Below, in pieces: positions 55,232 to 64,000 of a stretch of DNA of 64,000 bases (the first letter of the stretch is position 1; the number at the start of each line of letters is the position of its first letter). The stretch comes from Candidatus Tisiphia endosymbiont of Nedyus quadrimaculatus. GTDB taxonomy: Bacteria; Pseudomonadota; Alphaproteobacteria; Rickettsiales; Rickettsiaceae. Location: positions 868,001 through 932,000 of the forward strand of contig NZ_OZ060452.1 in assembly GCF_964059235.1 (NCBI RefSeq), given 5' to 3'. The notes beneath the pieces were generated by a model that worked only from the letters and a program-made list of their open reading frames with translations, was not told the origin of the DNA and did not search any database. Both the position numbers and the translations under genes were made by a program.

Positions 55232-57016
55232 ATGTTCTCTATTAAACAACAAAACTATGAACTAAAATCATACTTATACGCCTTGGCTTACAAATACCGG
55301 GTGTACCTAGCTAGCATTATGCTTATGTCCATTGGTGCTTCACTGTTTAATATGTTCGTTAACTATCAAATTAAAGAAATTATTGATACTATTGCCAAAG
55401 ATCCAAAAATAGATGTTACCCTACTTCTTTGGTTGTTTGCATTATATAAAATGATGAATCACGGTACGTTTTTTATCGTTAGGCTTTTTGATATTAAATA
55501 CAAACCAGCGATGCTTGCAGAAATCATCGAAAGCACTTATGGCAAAACTATCAGACACTCTTTACATTGGTTTGATTCTCATTTATCAGGAGAAATTGCC
55601 AGTAAAATCACTGATTTTCAAGATGGTATTATAACCATAGTGAATGTTCTCAATCGTTCTTTGGTACAGCTTGTAACTATTGTAAGTGGCATAATATTTT
55701 TGTTCATGATGAATTATAAGATAGCAGGGGTTGTAATTGCTTTTCTTGTTGTGTATGTACCAATAATGTCAGTTTTATTAAAAAAACAAGGGCAGCTGCA
55801 AGAAGAATATGTTAAGGCTCGACAAGAAGCGGTTGGCATTATCAATGATTCTATTGCCAATATTTTCGGTATTAAGATCATTGGTAATAGCTGGACGGAG
55901 CTAAAACTAAAACTTCTTCCTGCAATTGATAAATGGAAAGGCTGGGATAGAAAAACTAGGCAATATGATGCTTATTATGTAGATCTGATCGATTCCATAT
56001 TAATTACTATACTAGCAGCAGCCCAAATATGGGTAGTGGCATATTTATACCAAACCGAACAAATTACCGCTGGTGAATTTGCAGTTACTATAGCGATTAC
56101 TTTTAACATTGAGTGGGCGATTGATCAGTTATTAGACAGTATAATATTTTCCATAAATCCTAAGATTGCTGCCATTAAATCTTCATTTAACTTTATTCAT
56201 ACTATCTCAGATGTTACTGATACAGAAAATGCTAAGTTGCTTCCTCGTGTCAAAGGTGATATTAAATATCAAGACGTAACCTTCCGTTATAGTAGTGGAA
56301 GTACTATATTTGACAATCTTACATTGCACATCAAACCTGGAGAAAGGGTCGGTATAGTTGGCACATCAGGTGCTGGGAAAACTACTTTAATTAAATGTTT
56401 GCTTAGATATTTCAATTTACAAAGCGGATATATTTTTGTAGATGGATATGATATTTCACAAGTAACGGAGGAGTCGCTAAGAAGCAATATCTCAGTAATC
56501 CCTCAAGATATTACGATGTTTCATCGTTCTATTCTAGAGAATCTGCAGCTAGCTAAATATGATGCTACTTTACAAGAGATTGAAGAAGCTTGTAAAAAAG
56601 CTAAAATACATGATGATATTGAGAGAATGCCTAATGGTTACCATTCAATAGTTGGTGAACGAGGTGTAAAAGTAAGTGGCGGACAACGGCAACGTATTGC
56701 AATCGCTAGGGCTATTTTAAAAAATGCACCCATCCTTATTTTAGATGAAGCAACATCGGCACTTGACTCACCAACTGAAGCTCTAATTCAAAAATCTATT
56801 AATGAAGTTTTGGAAACTACTAATGCTACAACTATTGTCATTGCTCACCGTTTATCAACACTTCTGCATATGGATCGTATTTTAGTATTCGAGCGTGGCA
56901 AAATTGTAGAAGATGGTACTCATACTATGTTAATTACTAAAGGAGGAATCTACAAAACCCTGTGGGATGCACAAGTTGGAGGATTTTTGCCAGATGGTAA
57001 AAATAAGGAAAGATGA
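55232..57016 (+). CDS. ABC exporter half-transporter 1 (TMD-NBD)
   Basis: 594 residues. N-terminal six-TM exporter domain, C-terminal NBD with Walker A GTSGAGKTTLIK, signature VSGGQRQRIAIARAIL, Walker B PILILDEATSALDS and switch His in IVIAHRLST. It resembles MsbA/LmrA-type exporters. Translation of the next gene starts one base after its stop (TGA 57014-57016), so the two form an operon and probably a heterodimer. Substrate unknown; lipid or drug export are the options. Confidence 0.88.
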   Translation: MFSIKQQNYELKSYLYALAYKYRVYLASIMLMSIGASLFNMFVNYQIKEIIDTIAKDPKIDVTLLLWLFALYKMMNHGTFFIVRLFDIKYKPAMLAEIIESTYGKTIRHSLHWFDSHLSGEIASKITDFQDGIITIVNVLNRSLVQLVTIVSGIIFLFMMNYKIAGVVIAFLVVYVPIMSVLLKKQGQLQEEYVKARQEAVGIINDSIANIFGIKIIGNSWTELKLKLLPAIDKWKGWDRKTRQYDAYYVDLIDSILITILAAAQIWVVAYLYQTEQITAGEFAVTIAITFNIEWAIDQLLDSIIFSINPKIAAIKSSFNFIHTISDVTDTENAKLLPRVKGDIKYQDVTFRYSSGSTIFDNLTLHIKPGERVGIVGTSGAGKTTLIKCLLRYFNLQSGYIFVDGYDISQVTEESLRSNISVIPQDITMFHRSILENLQLAKYDATLQEIEEACKKAKIHDDIERMPNGYHSIVGERGVKVSGGQRQRIAIARAILKNAPILILDEATSALDSPTEALIQKSINEVLETTNATTIVIAHRLSTLLHMDRILVFERGKIVEDGTHTMLITKGGIYKTLWDAQVGGFLPDGKNKER

Positions 57017-57017
57017 T

Positions 57018-58796
57018 ATGGATTACACATTAACACCAAATTTATGGTCTTTTATATGGCATTTTTTGCGAGGCTACAAACGTTTTGTGATTATTTTTGT
57101 TTGTCTTGCTATGATTACTGGACTTTGGGGTCCTTGTAATAGCTTGCTTATTAAATATATGATTGATTCTTTAGGCACATTACAGCTAAACAATACGCTA
57201 TCTATTATATTTTGGCTTGCTGTATTTTTTGTGTTGAATTTTGAGATACATAATCTTTGTTGGCGTGGTATGGGATATATAAACTATAAGTTCCAGCCAA
57301 TGATAAAGAATCAAATTATTAGTGAAACTTTTGGATATGTACTACAACATACGCAACAATTTTTTCAAGATAATTTAGCAGGTGCTATTGCCACTCGAAT
57401 TAATACACTTGCTGATAACATAGAACGTATTGTGCATGACATCACAAGGCATCTTATTCGAGTGGCTGTACTGCTAATGGTGTCCTTGGTGAATATGTAT
57501 TATGTGCATCCTAAGTTTTTTTATGCCTTGTTCATATGGCTTCTTGTATTTGCTTCCTTTAGTCTACGCATGTCCAAAAAGCTTGTTAATTTATCAGAAT
57601 CTCATGCTGCTGCTGAATCAATTGTTTCAGGGCAATTAGTCGATAGTATTACCAATACCAGTAATGTACAAATTTTTGCTAGACGTATTTATGAAATATC
57701 TTATCTTAAAAAAACTTTGCTTATAACAAAAAAAACCTTTCAAGCAAAAGAAATATTTGCAATAACATTGCATTTTATGCAGGGCATTTCTCTTTCTATT
57801 ATGCTTGGATTCATGCTTTATTTTTTAATTCAGTTACGGATGAAGCAAATGGTAAGTAGTGGTGATTTTGCACTTATTTTAGGTTTGAGTCTTGAAGTAG
57901 GATATATGACTTGGTGGGCTATGGAGCAAGTAGATGAGTTAAATAAAGCTGTTGGCAAATGTAGGCAGAGTATTGCCAAGCTTCTTATACCGCTAGAGAT
58001 CAAAGATAAAGACAATGCCTCAAATTTGCTAATTACCAATGGTCAAATCACTTTTTCATCAGTTAAATTTCATTACAAAGGCATTGAACCGTTATTTCAG
58101 AATAAATCAGTAACTATTGAAGCTGGGCAAAAGGTTGGTTTGGTTGGATATTCCGGTAGCGGTAAATCAACTTTTGTAAATTTAATTTTGCGTCTTTATG
58201 ATGTAACAGATGGCCAAATTCTTATAGATGGTCAAGATATTCAAGAAGTCGGGCAGGATTCCTTGCGAGAAGCTATTGCCATGATTCCACAAGATCCTTC
58301 ACTGTTCCACCGATCACTTATGGAAAATATTCGTTATGGGCGTATTGATGCAAGTGATGAAGAAGTGATAGAGGCGGCGAAGCGTGCCCATGCCCATACC
58401 TTTATAACCAAACTCTCCCAAATGTATGAATCTTTGGTAGGAGAACGAGGAGTTAAATTATCAGGTGGACAGCGTCAGCGGATTGCCATAGCTCGGGCTA
58501 TCCTCAAAAATGCCCCAATTTTGATTTTGGATGAGGCAACCTCTCAGCTAGACTCTCTTACTGAAAGCGCTATCCAAGAAAGCTTATGGGAACTAATGCA
58601 AGGTAAAACCACCATTGTGATTGCCCATCGTTTATCTACTTTGATGCATATGGATCGTATCCTAGTGTTTGATCAAGGTAAAATTATTGAAGAGAACACC
58701 CATACTAAACTATTCGAGAAAGGTGGTTTTTATAGAACATTGTGGGATGCACAAGTTGGAGGATTTTTGCCAGATAATAAAAATAAGGAAGTATGA
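57018..58796 (+). CDS. ABC exporter half-transporter 2 (TMD-NBD)
   Basis: 592 residues from ATG 57018 (MDYTLTPNLWSF), with AAGGAAAG upstream; the frame is open further back inside the previous gene. Six-TM exporter domain, Walker A GYSGSGKSTFVNL, signature LSGGQRQRIAIARAIL, Walker B LILDEATSQLDS and IVIAHRLSTLMHMDRILVF. Its final 50 nt (from TGTGGGATGCACAAGTTGGA) are almost identical to the end of the preceding gene, pointing to gene conversion between the pair. Confidence 0.88.
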   Translation: MDYTLTPNLWSFIWHFLRGYKRFVIIFVCLAMITGLWGPCNSLLIKYMIDSLGTLQLNNTLSIIFWLAVFFVLNFEIHNLCWRGMGYINYKFQPMIKNQIISETFGYVLQHTQQFFQDNLAGAIATRINTLADNIERIVHDITRHLIRVAVLLMVSLVNMYYVHPKFFYALFIWLLVFASFSLRMSKKLVNLSESHAAAESIVSGQLVDSITNTSNVQIFARRIYEISYLKKTLLITKKTFQAKEIFAITLHFMQGISLSIMLGFMLYFLIQLRMKQMVSSGDFALILGLSLEVGYMTWWAMEQVDELNKAVGKCRQSIAKLLIPLEIKDKDNASNLLITNGQITFSSVKFHYKGIEPLFQNKSVTIEAGQKVGLVGYSGSGKSTFVNLILRLYDVTDGQILIDGQDIQEVGQDSLREAIAMIPQDPSLFHRSLMENIRYGRIDASDEEVIEAAKRAHAHTFITKLSQMYESLVGERGVKLSGGQRQRIAIARAILKNAPILILDEATSQLDSLTESAIQESLWELMQGKTTIVIAHRLSTLMHMDRILVFDQGKIIEENTHTKLFEKGGFYRTLWDAQVGGFLPDNKNKEV

Positions 58797-58997
58797 AAAT
58801 ATAGAGTAAAAATACCTGACGGCATTGAAGCCTAAAGTTGCACCTTATTTCAACCTCTATTATAAAATACTACAACCATCATTAGTAGAACTGTCATGTC
58901 CTAAAAGCCTAATAGTATAAAAAAAATCAAGGGGATTAGAATCTAGGTTAATTATATCATAGTGTCAACAAATTTATAAATCGCCCTATCTTTACAC

Positions 58998-59912
58998 CTA
59001 ATAGCTTACATAGTTTAGCGGATCAACAGCTATCTTTCCATCGCGAATAGCAAAATGCAGCTGAGGATATTTAACCTCTCCAGTACTCCCTACATGTCCT
59101 ATTATCTTGCCTTGTGAAATTGTTACTCCTTTTTGAACAAGTAGGTCTTGCAAATGAGCATAAGCAACATAAAGGTCGCTATTGTCTAACTTTATTATTA
59201 ATAAATTACCAAACTTTGTATCATTACCTGCAAACACTACTTGACCTGTTGCAATAGATTCTACAGCAGTTCCTTCGTCTGCGGCAATATTAATTCCTTT
59301 GCTTTTTCCTTTAGATGTTTGCTCACCAAATTTGATAATAATTTTACCTTCAATTGGTTTGATAAATTTTGGTGTATTAGTTTGAACAGCATTTTTCGTT
59401 TTTCTTACAAGACTTTCTTGATTTTTTTTATTTAATAACTCAGTACTAATCTTTATTGTGATAATTTGGGATTCATTAAGATGATATGGTGTGGAAATAT
59501 TATTTAGCTCAGCTAATTCTTCAACTTTCTGACCATAATCATTTGCTATTGATACTAATGTTTCTCCTTGTTGTACCTCGTGGTAGATTAGCTTACTATC
59601 ATTCGGTTTCACTTTTGGAACTATTATTACGTCGTCTCGATTTTCAGTTTCTATGGCATTACGATCTTTTAAGAAACCAGTTGGAGCGTCAAAATCTTTT
59701 TCCTTCTCATCAATTTCTCTACTTATTATTTCATCTTCATCGCTTTCTAATATCTTCTTATTTTCGGAATATGCTGTAGTTGGTGAATTGATGGTTGTAG
59801 GCTTTTTGGCAAAATCCTTTCCATGATTATACTCAATAGGGGCTGGAGGTTGTGTGCTACATCCAGAAATCAAAAACACTATAAAATAGACAAAAACTAT
59901 ATTACCCTTCAT
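58998..59912 (-). CDS. nlpD: NlpD/EnvC-like LysM-M23 lipoprotein
   Basis: 304 residues. Lipoprotein signal with lipobox LISGC (Cys 18), a charged linker and one LysM domain (IYHEVQQGETLVSIANDYGQ, then LAELNNISTPYHLNESQI). The C-terminal M23 domain has KGINIAADEGTAVESIATG, YVAYAHLQDL and LHFAIRDGKIAVDPLNYV. The first metal-site residues are altered: Asn replaces the Asp of GID and no His precedes it. It is probably catalytically dead, as in NlpD, which activates amidases at the septum. Outer-membrane anchoring is inferred. Confidence 0.85.
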   Translation of the reverse strand: MKGNIVFVYFIVFLISGCSTQPPAPIEYNHGKDFAKKPTTINSPTTAYSENKKILESDEDEIISREIDEKEKDFDAPTGFLKDRNAIETENRDDVIIVPKVKPNDSKLIYHEVQQGETLVSIANDYGQKVEELAELNNISTPYHLNESQIITIKISTELLNKKNQESLVRKTKNAVQTNTPKFIKPIEGKIIIKFGEQTSKGKSKGINIAADEGTAVESIATGQVVFAGNDTKFGNLLIIKLDNSDLYVAYAHLQDLLVQKGVTISQGKIIGHVGSTGEVKYPQLHFAIRDGKIAVDPLNYVSY

Positions 59913-60002
59913 AACTTACCAAAAAATTTGCAATTTTATTATGCAATAAACTAACTTTAATATAGAATCAAGTCTAGTATTTTTTATCAAAATTAAGTAA
60001 TT

Positions 60003-60437
60003 ATGAAAACTTACGATGTTATAATAGCCAGTGATCACTCCGGATTTCTACTCAAGAGCAAAATTATCAGTTATTTACACGATAAAAATATATCTATTCT
60101 TGATTGTGGTACTTACAATCAAGAAACAGTGGATTATCCAGATTATTCTAAAAAAGTTGTTGATGGGATTTTAGAAAATATAGCTCCTTTGGGAATTTTA
60201 ATTTGTGGAACTGGCATAGGTATGTCAATTGCCGCAAATCGTACGTCTGAAATAAGGGCAGCTTTATGTTTTGACTTATTTATGGCAGAAAGATCAAGGG
60301 CTCATAATGATGCTAATATAATAGTGTTAGGAGCTAAAATACCCAATGAGGAACTAGCTTGTAAAATGATCGATAAATTTTTAACGACTAAATTTGAAGG
60401 TGGAAGACATAGTGCTAGATTAGCAAAAATAAACTAA
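60003..60437 (+). CDS. rpiB: Ribose-5-phosphate isomerase B
   Basis: 144 residues: [55 protein letters not shown] with the active-site Cys, and ARAHNDAN-like [14 protein letters not shown]. It interconverts ribose-5-P and ribulose-5-P; with rpe it keeps the non-oxidative pentose pathway. The last 4 bp overlap the opposite ankyrin gene. Confidence 0.93.
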   Translation: MKTYDVIIASDHSGFLLKSKIISYLHDKNISILDCGTYNQETVDYPDYSKKVVDGILENIAPLGILICGTGIGMSIAANRTSEIRAALCFDLFMAERSRAHNDANIIVLGAKIPNEELACKMIDKFLTTKFEGGRHSARLAKIN

Positions 60438-61879
60438 TTTGCTGTTGCTTTTATTATCAAACAGCCCACATTATTATTTTGTTCATCAGAGATGTCCAAT
60501 GCCGTTCTACAATGATAATTAGTAGGCTTAATGTTTATACCACGCATAATTAACAATTTTGCTATATAGTAATTACTAGTTTCTGTAGCTTCATGTAAAA
60601 GGGTATAATTATCATTCCCCCTTCTTTGGATGATTGGATAATTATCCAAAAGAGTCCTAAGAACAAATAAATTATTTTTTCTAACTGCCTCAAATGCTCT
60701 ATCCGTTGCATCACTGACTATAGCAGTATGGAAAGCATTATCATAATTATCAATAAAATTATCTATCATCTTTCTTTGCTGCTTTCTATTGTCACTATCA
60801 TAAATTTTCTTAAACATTTGAATAAATGAATACATATCCATTTGATCTAATCTTGCCTCTTCTGTAAGCTCTCCCAATACTACATCATCATTTGGCAAAA
60901 GTAACATTTGTGCTTCATCTTGTACAAATTCAGTTATTTTTGGCGATGTTTCTTTGATGGTGCTAGCTTTATCTTTTGTAATTGCAGATTGATTAGGTTG
61001 ATGCTTATTTACTTCTTGCACTTCTTTGATTACATTACTATCTTTCTCTAGGGCAGTTTTACTAGAGTCATCTAGTTGCTTATCCTTTTTTACAAATACT
61101 GGTATAGGAGTTTGAGGCTTAGTCACTTTAGATTCAGTATTTTCCTTAGGTAATACTATTGGTACGATAGGAGCAGTTACTTGCGGTTCAGTAGGCTTTT
61201 TTTCTTGCGAAGAAGGCAATATATCTAGATTAGGAGCAACCACTTCTTTATTATCTTCATTACTTGGCTGTTGCAATATTACTGGATATTTCTCTTTATC
61301 AGGTATAGTTACAGAAGGTACGATAGGAGTAGTAGCTTGTGGCTCAGACTTATTACTACTCGGAAGATCTATTTGAGGTTTAGACTGGGCAGATGAATCA
61401 AGTGACTTAATAGGCACAGCATCTTTAACCTCAGCTGGTGGAAGAGTAGGAGAATCTTTATTGGTATTACTGTCATTCTTACTGGGTCTATCTAGATCAA
61501 TTTTTTGGTATGGATTTTTATCTAATTGATCCAATTCTTTTGTATTTTCTAAGGTTGGTAATTTATGATTCCCTAAATCAATGAAGGAATCTGTCTCACC
61601 TTCTTCATTATTAGTATCTTGTGGTGTGGATGATGGTTTGCTTGATCCTGATACTTCATTATCAATTTTCTTAGAATGCATAAATTGCTGTATTTTTCCC
61701 AGCAAAGAATCTGCCTCTTCTTCCTGTTTATTCACTTTATCACTTTCTAATTGTGGCAATGCTGGGGGAAGAGGTGGTGGAGCAGCATCAGCCTTATCCA
61801 TAAACAAAAAGATAGTTATTAGGACTATAAAAAATTTATTACCTAAGATAATCTTCTGACTCTCCATGTTAAAGTACAT
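60434..61879 (-). CDS. Secreted proline-rich protein with C-terminal ankyrin repeats
   Basis: 481 residues. Signal peptide [19 protein letters not shown] followed by [10 protein letters not shown]. The middle (about 50-310) is low-complexity Pro/Lys/Ser/Gln with recurring VPIVLP-, TAPIVP- and PSVTIP-like units. The C-terminal third has two to three ankyrin-type units ([44 protein letters not shown]). Start may be ATG 61879 or 61867 (MESQKII). Ankyrin proteins of intracellular bacteria are often host-directed; that role is inferred. Confidence 0.75.
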   Translation of the reverse strand: MYFNMESQKIILGNKFFIVLITIFLFMDKADAAPPPLPPALPQLESDKVNKQEEEADSLLGKIQQFMHSKKIDNEVSGSSKPSSTPQDTNNEEGETDSFIDLGNHKLPTLENTKELDQLDKNPYQKIDLDRPSKNDSNTNKDSPTLPPAEVKDAVPIKSLDSSAQSKPQIDLPSSNKSEPQATTPIVPSVTIPDKEKYPVILQQPSNEDNKEVVAPNLDILPSSQEKKPTEPQVTAPIVPIVLPKENTESKVTKPQTPIPVFVKKDKQLDDSSKTALEKDSNVIKEVQEVNKHQPNQSAITKDKASTIKETSPKITEFVQDEAQMLLLPNDDVVLGELTEEARLDQMDMYSFIQMFKKIYDSDNRKQQRKMIDNFIDNYDNAFHTAIVSDATDRAFEAVRKNNLFVLRTLLDNYPIIQRRGNDNYTLLHEATETSNYYIAKLLIMRGINIKPTNYHCRTALDISDEQNNNVGCLIIKATAN

Positions 61880-62272
61880 TTATAATTATTCTCACGTTAA
61901 ATTTATTATACAAGTAATCAAAAACGATAAATAGCCTAGGTAGTATCCCCACAACTGTCGAAAGTTTACAAGTACCTATACCATAGCGTCATTGCGAGCG
62001 TAAGCGAAGCAATCCAGGAAACAATCTATAGATAAATGATGTTACTGGATTGCTTCGTCGACCTTACGGTCTTCTCGCTAATAGACGTATAAAGAAGCTG
62101 TATTTACTAACTTTCAACAGTTATGGTAGCATCCCCGTAAGGGTTAATGCCTACGCGGGAATAACACCGAAGCCGTATTAAGAATTCTATCCCTTATTTA
62201 TCAAAGCTTATAGCTCGACTTTTAAATTACCCTGTTAAAATAAGACTAACACAAATGATGTCCTCCACTAAG
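61880..62272. repeat. Nested palindromic repeats upstream of the ankyrin gene
   Basis: A CATTGCGAG-type element (about 61988-62095) sits between arms ACAACTGTCGAAAGTTTACA (near 61951) and TTTACTAACTTTCAACAGTT (near 62103), which are imperfect inverses. A CGACTTTTAAATTACCCTG arm follows near 62216, matching the unit at 44877-44894. No gene is seen. Confidence 0.7.
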
Positions 62273-62815
62273 TCATTTTTGATCATTTGGTATTAATTTT
62301 TGAATTTCTTTTTCTACTAATTGTTTTACTAATAAAGGCAAGTTTTTATCTAACCATTGACTCAATTGTGGTCGTAACATTTCAATAATTAGCTTCTCTA
62401 ATGTTTTGACCGTAGGGTTCGAAGCATTTGCAGTAATCTCTTGAGCTGTTTTCGAGAAATGCTGGAAAATCTTAGTAGTTTCTGCTGCAGATTTATCGGA
62501 TAGCAAGGATATCTGCGATAGTTCCTCTTCTAGTTCACTATGCCTATTATTTTCTAACTTATTTGCCTCATCCCCTACTATATTTGTCAATTCTAGTATT
62601 TCATCATCGTTAGATTGGCTATTACTATAGTCAATTGAGGAGAAGCCGGTAGTGTCGTCTTCGATCGCTTGCCTATTACATATAGGCGTTGCTCCATCGC
62701 TCCTGCTACCCAATCCTCCTGAATTGACTGTACCACGACTATCAATCACTCCTTTAATTGATTTCAATATCTCTTCAACTGACATATCTTGGTTTTTTTT
62801 ATGATCTTTACTCAT
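62273..62815 (-). CDS. popZ: PopZ-type polar organizing protein (DUF2497)
   Basis: 180 residues. N-terminal helix MSVEEILKSIKGVIDSR, an acidic disordered middle, and the conserved C-terminal oligomerisation region TLEKLIIEMLRPQLSQWLDK, then NLPLLVKQLVEKEIQKLIP. PopZ forms polar condensates that anchor the chromosome origin in alphaproteobacteria. The size agrees with the family. Confidence 0.88.
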   Translation of the reverse strand: MSKDHKKNQDMSVEEILKSIKGVIDSRGTVNSGGLGSRSDGATPICNRQAIEDDTTGFSSIDYSNSQSNDDEILELTNIVGDEANKLENNRHSELEEELSQISLLSDKSAAETTKIFQHFSKTAQEITANASNPTVKTLEKLIIEMLRPQLSQWLDKNLPLLVKQLVEKEIQKLIPNDQK

Positions 62816-62848
62816 ACACTACTATGATTCCAAAAGTTAATAGACGAA

Positions 62849-62959
62849 GATGAAAATCATGATAGTAGCAGGAATTACCAAGTCGAGGTGCTAGGCGTAC
62901 ATTTAGTACGTGAACACCACATATCTTGGATAATGACGACGCAATTATTGATTTTCATC
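62849..62959. repeat. Palindromic element between popZ and the tolC-like gene
   Basis: Outer arms GATGAAAATCA (62849-62859) and TGATTTTCATC (62949-62959), inner CCAAG/CTTGG and CGTAC/GTACG stems. It ends 9 bp before the tolC-like stop and may serve as a hairpin behind popZ's neighbour. Confidence 0.6.
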
Positions 62960-62967
62960 GAGTATAA

Positions 62968-64000
62968 TTAAAAACCTATAATAAGTTTCTTCTTGAGTCC
63001 TTTAAACTCATCTTCAGGAGTAAAATATTTAACTTTTAATTTTAAGCTTTTTGCTGTCAATTCCCCAAGTAAAGATTTTATTTGGTAAGCTGCTAAAATA
63101 GAGTCTCTGTGTGCATCAACTTTTGACACCCTAGCACTATGTAATTTTTCTTCAGCAATTAAAACGTCTAAGATTGTTTTAGAACCAACAATTTCTTCCT
63201 GCATTGTCCCATCGTAAGCTATTTGAGCAGATTCTACACCTTGTGATGTGGCAATAACTTTAGACTTTGCTGCTTCAAATCCTTCCCAACTACCAATAGC
63301 ACTTGCCCGAATTTGTTTTATTGTATCATCAAGCTGAATAACTGCACTCCTAGTACTATTTTTAGCTTTCCTAATTTTTGAATATTCGCTACCCCCGTGA
63401 GAATAAATAGGTATATTAACTGATAATGTAGATGTAGTACTTCTATTATTGGTATTATATGGGCTTTCTGGAGTGTTATGGGTTTTACCAGATTGAACTT
63501 TAAAGCTTACCTTGGGTAAAAGTTCAGCTTTTGCTGCCAGTTCACTAGCTTTATAACTTTTAACACTATGTCTTGTACTATCTATGTTAGGATTAACATT
63601 TATCGCTCTTTGCATTAAAGCCTCTAATGAATTAGGTAAGTTATCAGGTATAGGAGGCATATCAATATCATTCGCTTCTATACCGAACATCCGAATGAAG
63701 CTTGCTTTTGTTGCTTGATAATTAGCATATGCGGTTAACTTCTCAGTTTCAGCTTTTGCAAGACCAGCCTTAGCAGTAGCTAAATCTATTGATGTTGCCT
63801 CACCTAATTTTAGTTTTTCTTCAATGGTTTCTAATTGCTGTTTGTTAGCTTTTACACTAATTTCAGAAATCTCATATTTTTCTTTTGTTTCATAACAATC
63901 GAGATAAGTTTTTATTAGGTTAAGAAGAATTTTTTGTTCTTCTGCATAATATTTAGCGCGCGATGCCCTAAAAGCTGATTGGGCGGCTTTCAAAGTTGCA
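62968..64000 (-). CDS. tolC: TolC-family outer-membrane channel protein (5' end outside window)
   Basis: At least 343 residues are visible; the frame is open to the window edge and continues beyond it (ATLKAAQSAFRASRAKYY), so the true start is missing. Long amphipathic helices with the TolC duplicated pattern: IEEKLKLGEATSIDLATAKA and, one repeat later, IAYDGTMQEEIVGSKTILDV, LIAEEKLHSA. It forms the trimeric exit duct for type I secretion or efflux. The exporter partner is not identified; the ABC pair at 55.2-58.8 kb lacks obvious adaptor genes. Confidence 0.88.
   Translation of the reverse strand, partial: ATLKAAQSAFRASRAKYYAEEQKILLNLIKTYLDCYETKEKYEISEISVKANKQQLETIEEKLKLGEATSIDLATAKAGLAKAETEKLTAYANYQATKASFIRMFGIEANDIDMPPIPDNLPNSLEALMQRAINVNPNIDSTRHSVKSYKASELAAKAELLPKVSFKVQSGKTHNTPESPYNTNNRSTTSTLSVNIPIYSHGGSEYSKIRKAKNSTRSAVIQLDDTIKQIRASAIGSWEGFEAAKSKVIATSQGVESAQIAYDGTMQEEIVGSKTILDVLIAEEKLHSARVSKVDAHRDSILAAYQIKSLLGELTAKSLKLKVKYFTPEDEFKGLKKKLIIGF

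Overview
The window is AT-rich, dense in short palindromic repeats and insertion sequences, and reads as a chromosomal piece of an obligate intracellular alphaproteobacterium of the family Rickettsiaceae. The gltA product is close to but clearly diverged from the citrate synthase of tick- and louse-borne Rickettsia. The same holds for the split F1 ATPase genes, PopZ, the NtrY-like kinase, the Sca-type autotransporter and a Sca4-like domain. A Torix-type Rickettsia (Tisiphia) or Megaira-like symbiont fits best; this placement is inference.

Layout. 0-9 kb: PHA synthase, an exported NB-ARC/TPR protein, eukaryotic-type IleRS, a COQ9-family protein and rpsU. 9-11 kb: an IS110/IS1111-group element inserted into a dispersed palindromic repeat. 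11-19 kb: two convergent 1336-residue host-interaction candidates, a coiled-coil protein ending in a Sca4-like domain and an autotransporter with proline-rich repeats. 19-28.4 kb: NtrY-like kinase, propionyl-CoA carboxylase (pccA, pccB), a small ORF plus rpe, a YgjP-type metalloprotease, a RelB/RelE-type toxin-antitoxin pair and a frameshifted Fic gene. 28.6-40 kb: metabolic core with lpd, atpH-A-G-D-C, queD, cutA, a gltP-like carrier and gltA. The atp operon is spaced apart by inserted repeats. 40-44.6 kb: an IS4-type element, a truncated IS256 and an IS21 element beside an antitoxin remnant and tRNA-Ser(UGA). 45-51.4 kb: an XRE regulator facing an operon of a two-TM histidine-kinase-like protein and two more exported NB-ARC/TPR proteins. 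51.6-64 kb: pgsA, an AsmA-family gene, two tandem ABC exporter half-transporters, an NlpD-like lipoprotein, rpiB, a secreted ankyrin protein, popZ and the 3' part of a tolC-like gene.

Themes. (1) Three paralogous proteins combine a Sec signal, an NLR-style NB-ARC NTPase (P-loop, kinase-2, GxP and MHD-like motifs) and TPRs. Their N- and C-terminal parts are nearly constant while the TPR middle varies, and two sit in one operon with a membrane sensor-like protein. This is the best candidate for an undescribed system. (2) The noncoding tail of the IS1111-type element contains two short stretches identical to the left flank and to the right junction of its own insertion site, as expected of a guide (bridge/seek) RNA. 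(3) Palindromic repeats have entered genes and gene borders. One lies in frame inside the autotransporter, others supply stop codons (ileS, atpH) or a Shine-Dalgarno sequence (queD), and several are nested in each other.

All product names rest on motif reading by eye; no database search was run.
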